From assembly GCA_019308625.1 (NCBI GenBank), contig JAFDHU010000083.1, positions 1 to 10,632 of the forward strand: DNA of 10,632 nt, read 5' to 3'. Source of the DNA: Deltaproteobacteria bacterium (GTDB taxonomy: Bacteria; Desulfobacterota; Desulfobaccia; Desulfobaccales; 0-14-0-80-60-11). Under the pieces are notes generated by a model. It searched no databases. It was not told the origin of the DNA and saw nothing but the letters and a program-made list of their open reading frames with translations. Below are positions 1 to 6,567 of the stretch, one piece after another. A program made the translations under genes and the position numbers. Within the stretch, counting starts at the first letter, position 1. Each line of letters begins with the position of its first letter.

Positions 1-26
1 TTCCGGCAGGTCCGCAAAGAGGCGGC

Positions 27-935
27 TTACTTCAGGTTCTCCATGATGCGGATGGCCGCGGGGCCGATGATGACCACCATCAGGGCCGGAAAGATAAAGA
101 GGAGTAGGGGGAAGACCAGCTTCACCGGGGTTTTGGCGGCCAACTCCTCCAGCCTCTGGCGCCGGGTGGTGCGCAGCATTTCGGAGTGGACCTTCAGGGC
201 CCGGGACAGGCTGGTACCGAAGCGGTCGCTCTGGATAAGCATGGAGCACAGCGAGGCCACGTCCTCCACGCCGGTCCTTTCCGCCAGATTGCGCAGGGCC
301 GCTTCCCGCTCCAGGCCGGCGTTGATTTCCAGGTTGACCAGGCTCAGCTCGTGAGAAAGGGCCGGGTTGGACAGCTTGAGGTCTTCCCCTACCCGCTTGA
401 GGGCGGCGTTGAGACCCTGGCCGGCCTCCACGCAAACCACCAGGAGGTCCAGGGCATCGGGCAGGCCCTCCTGAATTCTCCTTTGGCGCCTCTCCACCAA
501 ACGGTTGAGCACAAAGTTGGGCAGAAAATATCCCACCAGCATGAGGCCTAAAAAGGCCGGGGCCTTCAGGGCCACCGGCAGCAGTCCGAGCACCAAGGGC
601 AGGGCCAGGATGGGCAGACCCAAGGCCAGCCCCAGCTTGAACCCCAAGAATACGGGCACGCCTTTCTCGCTGTAGATGCCGGCCCTGATCAGGGCCTTGC
701 GCAACTCCTTGACCTTGGTGCTTCCCTGGTTGATGCCCAGCTTCTTTTCGCATTTCTCCACCAAGGCGGGGGGGAGATACTCTTTGGGCTTTTCCTTCCG
801 GGGTGGGGTAATCTCCGACCTAGTTTCTGCCTTGAGGCGCCGGCGGGTGCGGGAGGTAAGCCTCTGGAGCAGGAGCCCGGCAAAAATCACCGCGCTGGAC
901 ACGGACAAGCCGATGAGAACTGCGTAAAAAACCAC
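27..935 (-). CDS. tadC: TadC, inner-membrane platform protein of the Tad pilus
   Basis: 302-aa integral membrane protein of the type II secretion F (T2SSF) family, which together with TadB forms the inner-membrane platform on which the CpaF ATPase acts during Flp pilus assembly. Visible: an N-terminal hydrophobic segment (about 4-24), a basic cytoplasmic stretch (25-60), two central membrane segments (about 97-142), then the T2SSF domain from about 158 (LPDALDLLVVCVEAGQGL) to a C-terminal membrane segment (about 271-292) ending GPAAIRIMENLK, a typical TadC tail. The start codon is GTG at 933-935, chosen because GAGGAGG lies five bases upstream and overlaps the tadB stop (gap 10 bp). It is the last complete gene of the operon in the window. 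Length is normal for the family, and nothing is missing. The gene beyond position 27 is not visible. Confidence 0.93.
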   Translation of the reverse strand: MVFYAVLIGLSVSSAVIFAGLLLQRLTSRTRRRLKAETRSEITPPRKEKPKEYLPPALVEKCEKKLGINQGSTKVKELRKALIRAGIYSEKGVPVFLGFKLGLALGLPILALPLVLGLLPVALKAPAFLGLMLVGYFLPNFVLNRLVERRQRRIQEGLPDALDLLVVCVEAGQGLNAALKRVGEDLKLSNPALSHELSLVNLEINAGLEREAALRNLAERTGVEDVASLCSMLIQSDRFGTSLSRALKVHSEMLRTTRRQRLEELAAKTPVKLVFPLLLFIFPALMVVIIGPAAIRIMENLK

Positions 936-945
936 GGCAGCCTCC

Positions 946-1938
946 TCAGATTCTGATATTCACTATCCGGCGGATGGCCAGCATTCCCAGCATCTGGAAA
1001 AACAAAGCGGTCAGGGCCATCATCCGGCCGGTTTTGTGACGCACCAGCAGCAGGGTGTATTCCGGGTTGATTTTGAGCATCAGCAGAAACAGCACCGGCG
1101 GCAACAGAATGAGGATCCAGCCTGACAGCCGCCCCTCCGCGGTGAGGGCCTTGATCTGGTTGCGCAACTTGAAGCGCTCCCGGATCAGGGCGGCGATTTT
1201 TTCCAGAATTTCCGTAAGGTTGCCGCCCGTCTCCCGCTGGATGATGACCGCGGTGGCAAAGAACCTGAGCTCCTTCAAGTCTACCCGGTGGCACAGATTC
1301 AGCAGGGCGGTGTTCAAATCCATGCCGTGGTTGTACTCCTTGAAGGTCTTGAAGAATTCCATGCCGATGGGGTTGGGCATTTCCTCGCCCACCATTTGCA
1401 GCCCCGAGGCAAAGGCGTGGCCCGCCTTCAGTCCCCGGGCGATGAGGTCCAGGGCTTCGGGCAGCTGCTTCTCAAACTTCTTGAGACGGAACTTCTTCTT
1501 GAGTTTCAGAGCCTTGTAGGGCAGATACAGCCCCAGGACCAGGCCGGCCAAGCCTCCCGGCGGCCCCCACCGGAAGAAGCCCAGGCTAAGCCCCAGGGCA
1601 CCGCAGATGAGCCACCCCAGCAGCACCAAGCCCAGGGGCCAGGAGACATCCGCCTGGAGGAGCAGGGTTTGAAGCTGCTCCAGGTGGCGGATTCTTTTCA
1701 AAAGCTGCCGCAGCCAAGGGCGGGTACCGAAGCTGTCAGCCTTGAGCAAAGACCCCTGGGCCAGACGTCTTTCCAGTTTGTCCAGGTACTGGAGGCGTTT
1801 CTGCAGCCTTTTCCGATGCTGCCGGTCAGGGTCGCTGATATACAGGAAAACCCCCTCCATGAGGCAGAGAAAGAAGAGAAAGGTGAAAACCACCAGCAGA
1901 CTGGGAATTCCCTGCAGAAGCGCCAGAAACCGGTCCAT
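946..1938 (-). CDS. tadB: TadB, inner-membrane platform protein of the Tad pilus
   Basis: 330-aa T2SSF-family membrane protein, the partner of TadC in the Tad pilus inner-membrane platform. It has an N-terminal membrane segment (about 11-34), a charged cytoplasmic linker (37-90), a membrane hairpin (about 102-142), a basic segment (KALKLKKKFRLKKFEKQ, 142-158), the T2SSF domain beginning LPEALDLIARGLKAGHAF (159-176) with the conserved RETGGNLTEILE helix (235-246), and two C-terminal membrane segments (about 272-289 and 306-323). The ATG at 1936-1938 is preceded by TAGGAG, where TAG is the cpaF stop, so the SD overlaps the upstream stop and translation is probably coupled. The intergenic distance is 5 bp. 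Length and motif order are normal for TadB. Confidence 0.93.
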   Translation of the reverse strand: MDRFLALLQGIPSLLVVFTFLFFLCLMEGVFLYISDPDRQHRKRLQKRLQYLDKLERRLAQGSLLKADSFGTRPWLRQLLKRIRHLEQLQTLLLQADVSWPLGLVLLGWLICGALGLSLGFFRWGPPGGLAGLVLGLYLPYKALKLKKKFRLKKFEKQLPEALDLIARGLKAGHAFASGLQMVGEEMPNPIGMEFFKTFKEYNHGMDLNTALLNLCHRVDLKELRFFATAVIIQRETGGNLTEILEKIAALIRERFKLRNQIKALTAEGRLSGWILILLPPVLFLLMLKINPEYTLLLVRHKTGRMMALTALFFQMLGMLAIRRIVNIRI

Positions 1939-1943
1939 GGCTC

Positions 1944-3296
1944 CTAAAAAGTTTCCTTGAACACGTGGCTGGGAAGGTGGATGCCCATGGCCTCCAGACG
2001 GGCCATAAATTTGGGCCGGATGCCGGTGGTGATGAATTTTCCCCGAACCCTGCGATCCTCCGTCACCCCCATCATCCGGAAGGCGAAGACCTCCTGCATG
2101 GTGATCATGTCCCCCTCCATGCCCACAATCTCATGCAGGCCCATCATCTTGCGGCTGCCATCGCTTAAGCGGGCCAGTTGAATGACCACCTGGATAGCTG
2201 AGGCGATCTGGTGCCGGATGGCCTTGTCGGGAATGTTCAGGCCGGCCATGGACACCATGGTCTCCAGGCGGGTCAGGGCATCCCGGGGGGAGTTGGCGTG
2301 GATGGTGGCCAGAGAACCGTCATGGCCGGTGTTCATGGCCTGCAGCATGTCCAGGGCCTCGCTCTGGCGCACCTCCCCCAGGATGATGCGGTCCGGCCGC
2401 ATGCGCAGGGCGTTGCGCACCAGGTCCCGCTGGGTCACCTCCCCCAGGCCTTCCAGATTGGGGGGGCGGGTCTCCAGCCGCACCACATGTTCCTGCTGGA
2501 GCTGCAGCTCCGCCGAGTCCTCAATGGTGATAATGCGTTCATCGTTGGGAATGAAGCTGGACAGCACATTCAAAAAGGTGGTTTTGCCCGTGCCGGTGCC
2601 TCCGGAAATGAGGATATTGAGCCGGGCCTGGACCATGGCCTCCAGGACCTTGGCGATCTCCGGGGTGATGGAGCCGTACTCTATGAGATGGTGCACCCGG
2701 ATGGGGTCCCGGGCGAATTTCCGAATGGACAGGCTGGGACCGTCCAGCGCCAGAGGGGGGATGATGGCGTTGACCCGGGAGCCGTCGGGCAGGCGGGCGT
2801 CCACCATGGGACAGGACTCATCGATGCGGCGGCCCACCCCGTTGGCGATTTTCTCAATGATTTTCAGAAGATGAGCGTTGTCAGTAAACCTTATGGAGGT
2901 GCGTTCCAGCTTGCCTCGCCGTTCCACATAGACCTGGTTGTAGCCGTTGACCAGGATGTCGCCGATGTCCGGGTCATGTAGCAAGGGTTCCAGAGGGCCG
3001 TAGCCCAGAATTTCGTCCCGGATTTCCTTGCACAGCCGTTCCCGTTCCGGCAGGGTCAGGGCCAGGTTCTCTTCGGTAAGGATGAGTTCAATGCCCCGGC
3101 GCAGGTCCTCCTGAAGGACGCTCTCCTCGGCTTCGGCCAGGCGGGTCAAGTCCAGCAGGTTCAGCAGGCGGAAATGCACCTTGGCCTTCAATTCGTTGAA
3201 GGCATCTTCTTTCTTGTGGTCCGGAGTGCGGCTGGCGGCCTCCGCGGCACCCCGGTCCACCAGGCTACGTTCCCGAATGCGGGTGATCAGGCTCAT
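1944..3296 (-). CDS. cpaF: CpaF/TadA, secretion ATPase of the Tad pilus
   Basis: 450-aa cytoplasmic hexameric ATPase of the VirB11/PulE-like secretion superfamily (CpaF/TadA branch) that drives Flp pilus assembly. Motifs in order: an N-terminal CpaF domain (GYGPLEPLLHDPDIGDILVNG, split here as GYGPLEPLL 98-106 and IGDILVNG 111-118), Walker A GGTGTGKTT (232-240), Asp box TIEDSAEL (257-264), Walker B RIILGEVR (303-310) and His box GHDGSLATIHAN (324-335). All catalytic motifs are intact and the length is normal. The ATG at 3294-3296 follows a GGAGG that lies inside the last two codons of cpaE (TGG AGG) and touches its TAA stop, with 12 bases to the start. This spacing is a little long but suggests coupling to cpaE. 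The neighbours, cpaE upstream and tadB downstream, are in the canonical order. Confidence 0.96.
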   Translation of the reverse strand: MSLITRIRERSLVDRGAAEAASRTPDHKKEDAFNELKAKVHFRLLNLLDLTRLAEAEESVLQEDLRRGIELILTEENLALTLPERERLCKEIRDEILGYGPLEPLLHDPDIGDILVNGYNQVYVERRGKLERTSIRFTDNAHLLKIIEKIANGVGRRIDESCPMVDARLPDGSRVNAIIPPLALDGPSLSIRKFARDPIRVHHLIEYGSITPEIAKVLEAMVQARLNILISGGTGTGKTTFLNVLSSFIPNDERIITIEDSAELQLQQEHVVRLETRPPNLEGLGEVTQRDLVRNALRMRPDRIILGEVRQSEALDMLQAMNTGHDGSLATIHANSPRDALTRLETMVSMAGLNIPDKAIRHQIASAIQVVIQLARLSDGSRKMMGLHEIVGMEGDMITMQEVFAFRMMGVTEDRRVRGKFITTGIRPKFMARLEAMGIHLPSHVFKETF

Positions 3297-3305
3297 ATAT
3301 AAGGC

Positions 3306-4478
3306 TTACCTCCAGAAGAAAATTCCCAAGCTCCGGCGCGACCGCTTCTCCTCTTTCCGGAGTCCGCCGCCCAGACTGTCGGCCAGACCCCGCAGGTCCC
3401 GGCAGACCCCCAGCCGGGGAGCCGATTTGGCCAGGGGAATCCCTTCATTGATACTCCGGCTCACCTCCTTGAAGTCATATTGGATGGCCCCGGCCAGGTC
3501 CCGTCCCAGAAACTCGCTGATGTCGTCGAGGGTCAGGTCTCCTTGTTTCTGCCAGGCATTGACCCACAGTTGCAGGTGGATATTCCCCAGCCCCAGGAGC
3601 TGCAGCAGCTCCAGCAGTTTCTTGGTGTTGGACAGGGCCGGGATCATCTGGCTGGTCACCAACACCACTTCATCGGCCAGCTCCAAGGCCTTGAAGGTCA
3701 CATCATCCAGTTGGTGGCCGGCATCCACCAGAATCATCCGGAAAGCCCGCAGTTTCTTCAAATAATTAAGGACCTTCTCCAACTGCTCCGGGCTCACCAC
3801 CTCGCTGTCCTCCAGACGCAGGGGGGCCGGCAGCAACTGCAGGTTCTTGTCGTACTGAAAAAACAGGCTTTGCAGGTAGGAGTGGTCCAGATGGCCAACG
3901 TTTTCGATGACTTCCACCAGGGTGTACTGCGGCTTCACATCCAGGAAGTAAGCCATCTGGCCGTAACGCAGGTCCAGGTCCACCACCAGAATCTGGCCCC
4001 GGTCCTCCTGGGCCAGCAAATAGGCGGTATTGACAGTAATAAAGGTGGTTCCCACCCCCCCCTTGCAACCCAGCACAGCCACCAGCCGGGTGGCCTCGGC
4101 AGGCTCCGGCTCCACGGGAAACAAAGGCAGCCTCTCCAGGGCTTCCTGGAATTCTTCCGCCTGGATGGGATAGGCGAAGCATTCCTTGACCCCCAGGCGC
4201 ATGGCCTTCCACAGGTGCTCAGTGGTGATTTCCTGAAGATAAAGGAAAATCGGCGGGTTGCGGTGGTCAGCGGCGGTTTTTCGGATCCACTGGTCCAGTT
4301 CCGGACGGTCGGCCTGATAATCCAAAAAGATTACATTGGTCCCGGAATTGACCTGCTCGGGCAGTTCGGTCAGCGGTTTGACCTCCACCAGCGCCCCCTG
4401 ACGGGACGAGTTGATAACTTTTTCCAGATAGTCGCGGTTTTCCGGGGACCCGTAGTAAAGGGAAAAATTTATGGCCAT
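3306..4478 (-). CDS. cpaE: CpaE/TadZ, ParA/MinD-like localisation ATPase of the Tad pilus
   Basis: 390-aa protein with two parts. Residues 1-120 resemble an atypical receiver domain (VIFLDYQ around 49-55 and FAYPIQAEEFQEAL 101-114). Residues 130-370 form a MinD/ParA-type ATPase with deviant Walker A GCKGGVGTT (137-145), an A' motif VVDLDLRYG (165-173) and a catalytic-type VDAGHQLDD stretch later. TadZ proteins of this kind mark the cell site where the pilus machine assembles, and the atypical receiver part mediates polar targeting in studied homologues. The start at 4476-4478 has GAGGAG directly abutting the ATG, unusually close, but no better in-frame start is visible in the N-terminal half. 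It lies 42 bp after cpaB, where a secretin gene often sits in other Tad loci, and its stop overlaps the cpaF SD. The C-terminus is strongly basic (KEEKRSRRS). Confidence 0.92.
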   Translation of the reverse strand: MAINFSLYYGSPENRDYLEKVINSSRQGALVEVKPLTELPEQVNSGTNVIFLDYQADRPELDQWIRKTAADHRNPPIFLYLQEITTEHLWKAMRLGVKECFAYPIQAEEFQEALERLPLFPVEPEPAEATRLVAVLGCKGGVGTTFITVNTAYLLAQEDRGQILVVDLDLRYGQMAYFLDVKPQYTLVEVIENVGHLDHSYLQSLFFQYDKNLQLLPAPLRLEDSEVVSPEQLEKVLNYLKKLRAFRMILVDAGHQLDDVTFKALELADEVVLVTSQMIPALSNTKKLLELLQLLGLGNIHLQLWVNAWQKQGDLTLDDISEFLGRDLAGAIQYDFKEVSRSINEGIPLAKSAPRLGVCRDLRGLADSLGGGLRKEEKRSRRSLGIFFWR

Positions 4479-4520
4479 CTCCTCGTTCCATCCTGGGATG
4501 GGATCGGCCGCAGCAAGTCT

Positions 4521-5390
4521 TCATCGCCTGCTTAAATTCATGGGTTCCGGGAGCGGGCGGGGGTGGGGCAGGCTCACCGATTCCCGCTGCAATCCCTTGA
4601 TGACTTCCACCTGCTGGGGGGGTGGCCCGGTCGGCGTCTTCTTCTGGTCCTGCTCGCCGTTGGCCATCAGGGGGTAGGCGCCCTGAAGCAGGCTGGCGGT
4701 TCTCACTCCGCCGGTGTAAACCAGTTGCTGGTCCTGCTGCCCTCTGAGCACCAGGGAGATGCGACCCTCCCGCATGGCCAGGGCCAGGCGCTCCCCCTCC
4801 TCGGGAGTCACCTCCAAAGTCACGGTGGGCACCACCTGGGGCTTCTCCCCGGGGCGCCGCTCAATTTTCTGGCCGGTTCCCAGCACCCGCAGATTCTGCA
4901 GAATCACCTTGGCGATGGGGTCGTCCTTGAAGGCGCCGCGGTCCACGGTGGCCACCACGTCCACCCGGTTGCCGGGAGCCAGAAAGCCCGCCACCCCGCT
5001 GGCCTCATCCACCTTCACGGTCATGGCCCGCTTCTCTGGAGCCACCAAGGCAGTAAGACCGGGGGGCATCCCGGGTGGTGCCAGCTTGACTTCCAGGATG
5101 GGTTCCCCCGCCCCGAAGGGGTAGGCGGTCACCCTCCCGGCCACCTCCTCCACTTTGCTGAAACTGCCCCGGGGGCAGCTTTCCCGGGGCCAACGGCGCA
5201 CCACCAATTGTTCCTTGGACAAGGCCACCGCGGGGCCGATGTCCTTGGCCGCCACCACCACCGGCTTCAACGCCACGTTCGCGGCCTGCTTCCGGGATTG
5301 GCCCCTGAGCCAGCCCAGAGCCATAAAGGTGGCGGTGGTCCCGAAGATCAGGGCCAACACCAGCCAGAACCAGGGGGGCAGTCTTCGCAT
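4521..5390 (-). CDS. cpaB: CpaB/RcpC, periplasmic Tad pilus assembly protein
   Basis: 289-aa protein with one N-terminal membrane anchor (about 7-27), an SAF domain (about 42-104, beginning KPVVVAAKDIGPAVALSKEQ) and an RcpC/CpaB domain (about 116-225, including APGNRVDVVATVD and LQNLRVLGTGQ). A VEVIKG motif sits near the end (261-266), as is common in CpaB proteins, followed by a proline-rich tail. In studied systems CpaB/RcpC is periplasmic and works with the outer-membrane secretin CpaC/RcpA. Here no secretin gene follows, which is unusual. The ATG at 5388-5390 has TGGAG about ten bases upstream, within the end of tadE, and the gap to tadE is 7 bp. Length is normal. Confidence 0.92.
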   Translation of the reverse strand: MRRLPPWFWLVLALIFGTTATFMALGWLRGQSRKQAANVALKPVVVAAKDIGPAVALSKEQLVVRRWPRESCPRGSFSKVEEVAGRVTAYPFGAGEPILEVKLAPPGMPPGLTALVAPEKRAMTVKVDEASGVAGFLAPGNRVDVVATVDRGAFKDDPIAKVILQNLRVLGTGQKIERRPGEKPQVVPTVTLEVTPEEGERLALAMREGRISLVLRGQQDQQLVYTGGVRTASLLQGAYPLMANGEQDQKKTPTGPPPQQVEVIKGLQRESVSLPHPRPLPEPMNLSRR

Positions 5391-5397
5391 TGCTTCT

Positions 5398-5823
5398 CTA
5401 CTCCAGATGCATCACGGTTTCCGCTGTTAGGGTCAGCGGACCGGTAATACTTTGAACAAAGTTGGGTAACACCACAAACCGATACTCATACTCCACCCGC
5501 ACTGTCAGAGGGGCCCCACTGACGTCCTCCGGGGGATTAGGAAAATTAGGAAAGGTGATGTCCACGGGGTCATTGAACCCGGATTTGTGCAAATACTCCC
5601 GCACCCGGGCCTCAACCTCGGCCCGGGTCCTCCGGGGCGAGCTCAGAACCACCCCGTATCTCGCCCCCTCCCGGCTGGCGTTGGCGATCACCCCTTTGGC
5701 GTACATGAGGTAGCCGAACTCCAACAGACCGAACAAAACGAGGACGAGGATGGGCAGCGCCAACGCCAGCTCCACCAGGGCCCCGCCTTTTTGGTTTTCG
5801 GGGACGGCGTCGCTGACTGTCAT
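5398..5823 (-). CDS. tadE: TadE-like pseudopilin
   Basis: 141-aa minor pseudopilin of the TadE/TadG-like family. The short basic leader ends QKG, and a likely prepilin-peptidase site after Gly13 gives a mature protein starting GALVELALALP with Glu at +5, the usual class III signature. A single membrane helix spans about 18-40, followed by the family-typical stretch ANASREGARYG (47-57). The remainder is a small extracytoplasmic domain rich in beta-prone residues. The ATG at 5821-5823 has GGAGG eight bases upstream. It lies 125 bp after flp, behind two stem-loops, and 7 bp before cpaB. No TadF partner is present. TadE needs processing by a prepilin peptidase (TadV), which must be encoded elsewhere. 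Confidence 0.9.
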   Translation of the reverse strand: MTVSDAVPENQKGGALVELALALPILVLVLFGLLEFGYLMYAKGVIANASREGARYGVVLSSPRRTRAEVEARVREYLHKSGFNDPVDITFPNFPNPPEDVSGAPLTVRVEYEYRFVVLPNFVQSITGPLTLTAETVMHLE

Positions 5824-5873
5824 GCCCTCGCCTCCGTCCTCGGGTTGGCGGTTTTTTTCGCTGATGACGGTTC

Positions 5874-5894
5874 AGGCAGGGAGGCGCCCTGCCT
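5874..5894 (-). other. Stem-loop between flp and tadE (distal)
   Basis: Perfect 8-bp inverted repeat (AGGCAGGG / CCCTGCCT) with a 5-base loop, between flp and tadE. No U-run follows on the minus strand, so it is not a classic intrinsic terminator. It may stabilise the 3' end of a short pilin mRNA or weaken read-through into the assembly genes. Confidence 0.5.
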
Positions 5895-5908
5895 TCCCGC
5901 CGGCTCGG

Positions 5909-5939
5909 CCCCCCACCCGACGCCTGGCCGGGTGGGGGG
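5909..5939 (-). other. Stem-loop directly after flp (proximal)
   Basis: Perfect 11-bp GC-rich inverted repeat (CCCCCCACCCG / CGGGTGGGGGG) with a 9-base loop, starting about ten bases after the flp stop codon. The stem is very stable, but no U-tract follows on the minus strand. An mRNA-protecting hairpin or attenuator after the pilin gene fits the need for far more pilin than assembly proteins. This role is inferred from position. Confidence 0.6.
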
Positions 5940-5948
5940 GTAGGAGGT

Positions 5949-6128
5949 TTATTCGCTGGCCAACTGGTCGGCCACGTCGGTGAACTTGGTGTTCAGGTTC
6001 GAGCCGATGGTGTAGATCGCCGCCATCACCACCACGGCGATGCCAGCCACCAGCAGGCCGTATTCCACGGCGCTGGCGCCGGCCTCTTCCCGGATGAACC
6101 GTTTTGCTTGGGCCAACAAGTCTTTCAT
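5949..6128 (-). CDS. flp: Flp/Fap type IVb prepilin, major Tad pilin
   Basis: 59-aa prepilin, the major subunit of the Tad pilus fibre. The leader MKDLLAQAKRFIREEAG ends in Gly17. Cleavage there gives ASAVEYGLL, with the Glu5-Tyr6 pair that defines Flp pilins, followed by one hydrophobic helix (LLVAGIAVVVMAAIYTIG) and a short polar tail ending DVADQLASE. The mature protein would be about 42 aa, typical for Flp. An open frame runs further upstream to 6281, but the ATG at 6126-6128 is chosen because it has GGAGG just upstream (GGAGTGGAGGGAC before ATG) and gives the family's normal leader length. First gene of the minus-strand pilus operon; strong hairpins follow its stop. Confidence 0.95.
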   Translation of the reverse strand: MKDLLAQAKRFIREEAGASAVEYGLLVAGIAVVVMAAIYTIGSNLNTKFTDVADQLASE

Positions 6129-6143
6129 GTCCCTCCACTCCTT

Positions 6144-6154
6144 AACAAAATGTT
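6144..6154 (-). promoter_or_regulatory. AT-rich palindrome just upstream of the flp ribosome site
   Basis: AACAAAATGTT is a perfect 4+3+4 inverted repeat, 15 bases upstream of the flp start codon. In a GC-rich region this AT-rich dyad stands out. It may be a protein-binding operator or a small hairpin in the mRNA next to the SD. No regulator can be named. Confidence 0.25.
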
Positions 6155-6213
6155 GAATGAGGTTTCGGGGTGGCCCTGCCTGATGGGAAAGGAATGCAGC
6201 CTCGGCTACCGAC

Positions 6214-6224
6214 TCACCTCCTTT
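6214..6224 (-). promoter_or_regulatory. Orphan strong Shine-Dalgarno sequence in the flp leader
   Basis: On the minus strand this reads AAAGGAGGTGA, an 11-base complement to the 3' end of 16S rRNA, stronger than the SD of flp itself. No useful start codon follows: GTG inside the motif opens only three codons before TAG. It lies about 85 bases upstream of the flp ATG and could be a ribosome standby site or part of an RNA fold (GGCC-TCAA-GGCC at 6226-6237 lies next to it). Confidence 0.35.
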
Positions 6225-6261
6225 GGGCCTTGAGGCCGCCCTTCCCGGCCTCCCCGGCGTC

Positions 6262-6295
6262 CACCGAACCACCCGGGGCACCGAACCACCCGGGG
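6262..6295. repeat. Perfect 17-bp tandem duplication
   Basis: CACCGAACCACCCGGGG occurs twice head to tail (6262-6278 and 6279-6295). The second copy continues into GGTTC and so forms a near-palindrome at 6283-6300 (GAACC-ACCCGGGG-GGTTC). It sits in the flp/ATPase divergent region. Two adjacent identical sites could be paired binding sites or a recent slippage duplication. Confidence 0.7.
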
Positions 6296-6336
6296 GGTTC
6301 TGTGGTGGTCTAACTTCCCCGGCCTCCGGGTCAGCC

Positions 6337-6440
6337 CCTGGCGGCCTTGGCCTTTTTCAGCCCCGAGCCCGCCAGGCACCTCCCCTTTGCGGCGGACGGC
6401 TTTGTCCTCACTCCCCTTATCGGCACAAAGGGCGGTGCCT
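6337..6440 (-). other. Candidate structured leader RNA of the flp operon
   Basis: Several stems can be drawn. The main one pairs AGGCACC and, two bases on, CCCTTTG (6374-6389) with CAAAGGG and GGTGCCT (6426-6440): 14 bp with a small 2x1 internal loop, enclosing a GGAC/GTCC hairpin. Next to it CCTGGCGG (6337-6344) pairs perfectly with CCGCCAGG (6369-6376), sharing three bases (6374-6376) with the first stem, so the two compete at their boundary. A third, CCCGG/CCGGG, lies at 6318-6330. If transcribed from the minus-strand box at 6444-6449, the flp mRNA would start inside this fold and have a leader of about 300 nt. I could not match it to the c-di-GMP-I or any other riboswitch consensus. High GC raises the chance of fortuitous stems. 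Confidence 0.35.
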
Positions 6441-6443
6441 TGA

Positions 6444-6449
6444 ATTTTA
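6444..6449 (-). promoter_or_regulatory. Possible -10 box for the flp operon
   Basis: On the minus strand this reads TAAAAT, a 5/6 match to TATAAT, in the only AT-rich patch of the divergent region. No convincing -35 box lies 16-18 bases upstream, so the call is weak. Confidence 0.25.
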
Positions 6450-6567
6450 AGCGGAACGCCCGAGCCCCGGCTCCTTCTTAGGCCCGTTAAAGTTTTGGAG
6501 GGAGAAATCCGAAGAAAAAAAAGTAGGTTTCCACCATCTATCGGAGCCTTATGGAGGTGTGCCGGTG

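Noticed and set aside
1..26. Terminator after tadC
   Set aside because: Only a 4-bp CCGC/GCGG stem and no U-run. The operon may well continue past the edge.
6129..6281. Longer flp frame starting at 6281
   Set aside because: It would give a 68-residue leader, unknown for Flp prepilins. The ATG at 6128 has its own SD and gives a normal 17-residue leader.
6129..6440. c-di-GMP-I (GEMM) riboswitch upstream of flp
   Set aside because: Some short GCAAAG- and GGTAG-like pieces occur on the minus strand, but not in the order, spacing and three-way junction of the known class.
6422..6440. Sigma-54 promoter on the minus strand (GGCAC then TTTGT)
   Set aside because: The invariant GC of the -12 element is not at the required distance from the GG of the -24 element.
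6223..6450. 75-aa plus-strand open frame in the divergent region
   Set aside because: Low-complexity Gly/Pro/Arg composition, lies over the repeats and stems, and no convincing ribosome site.
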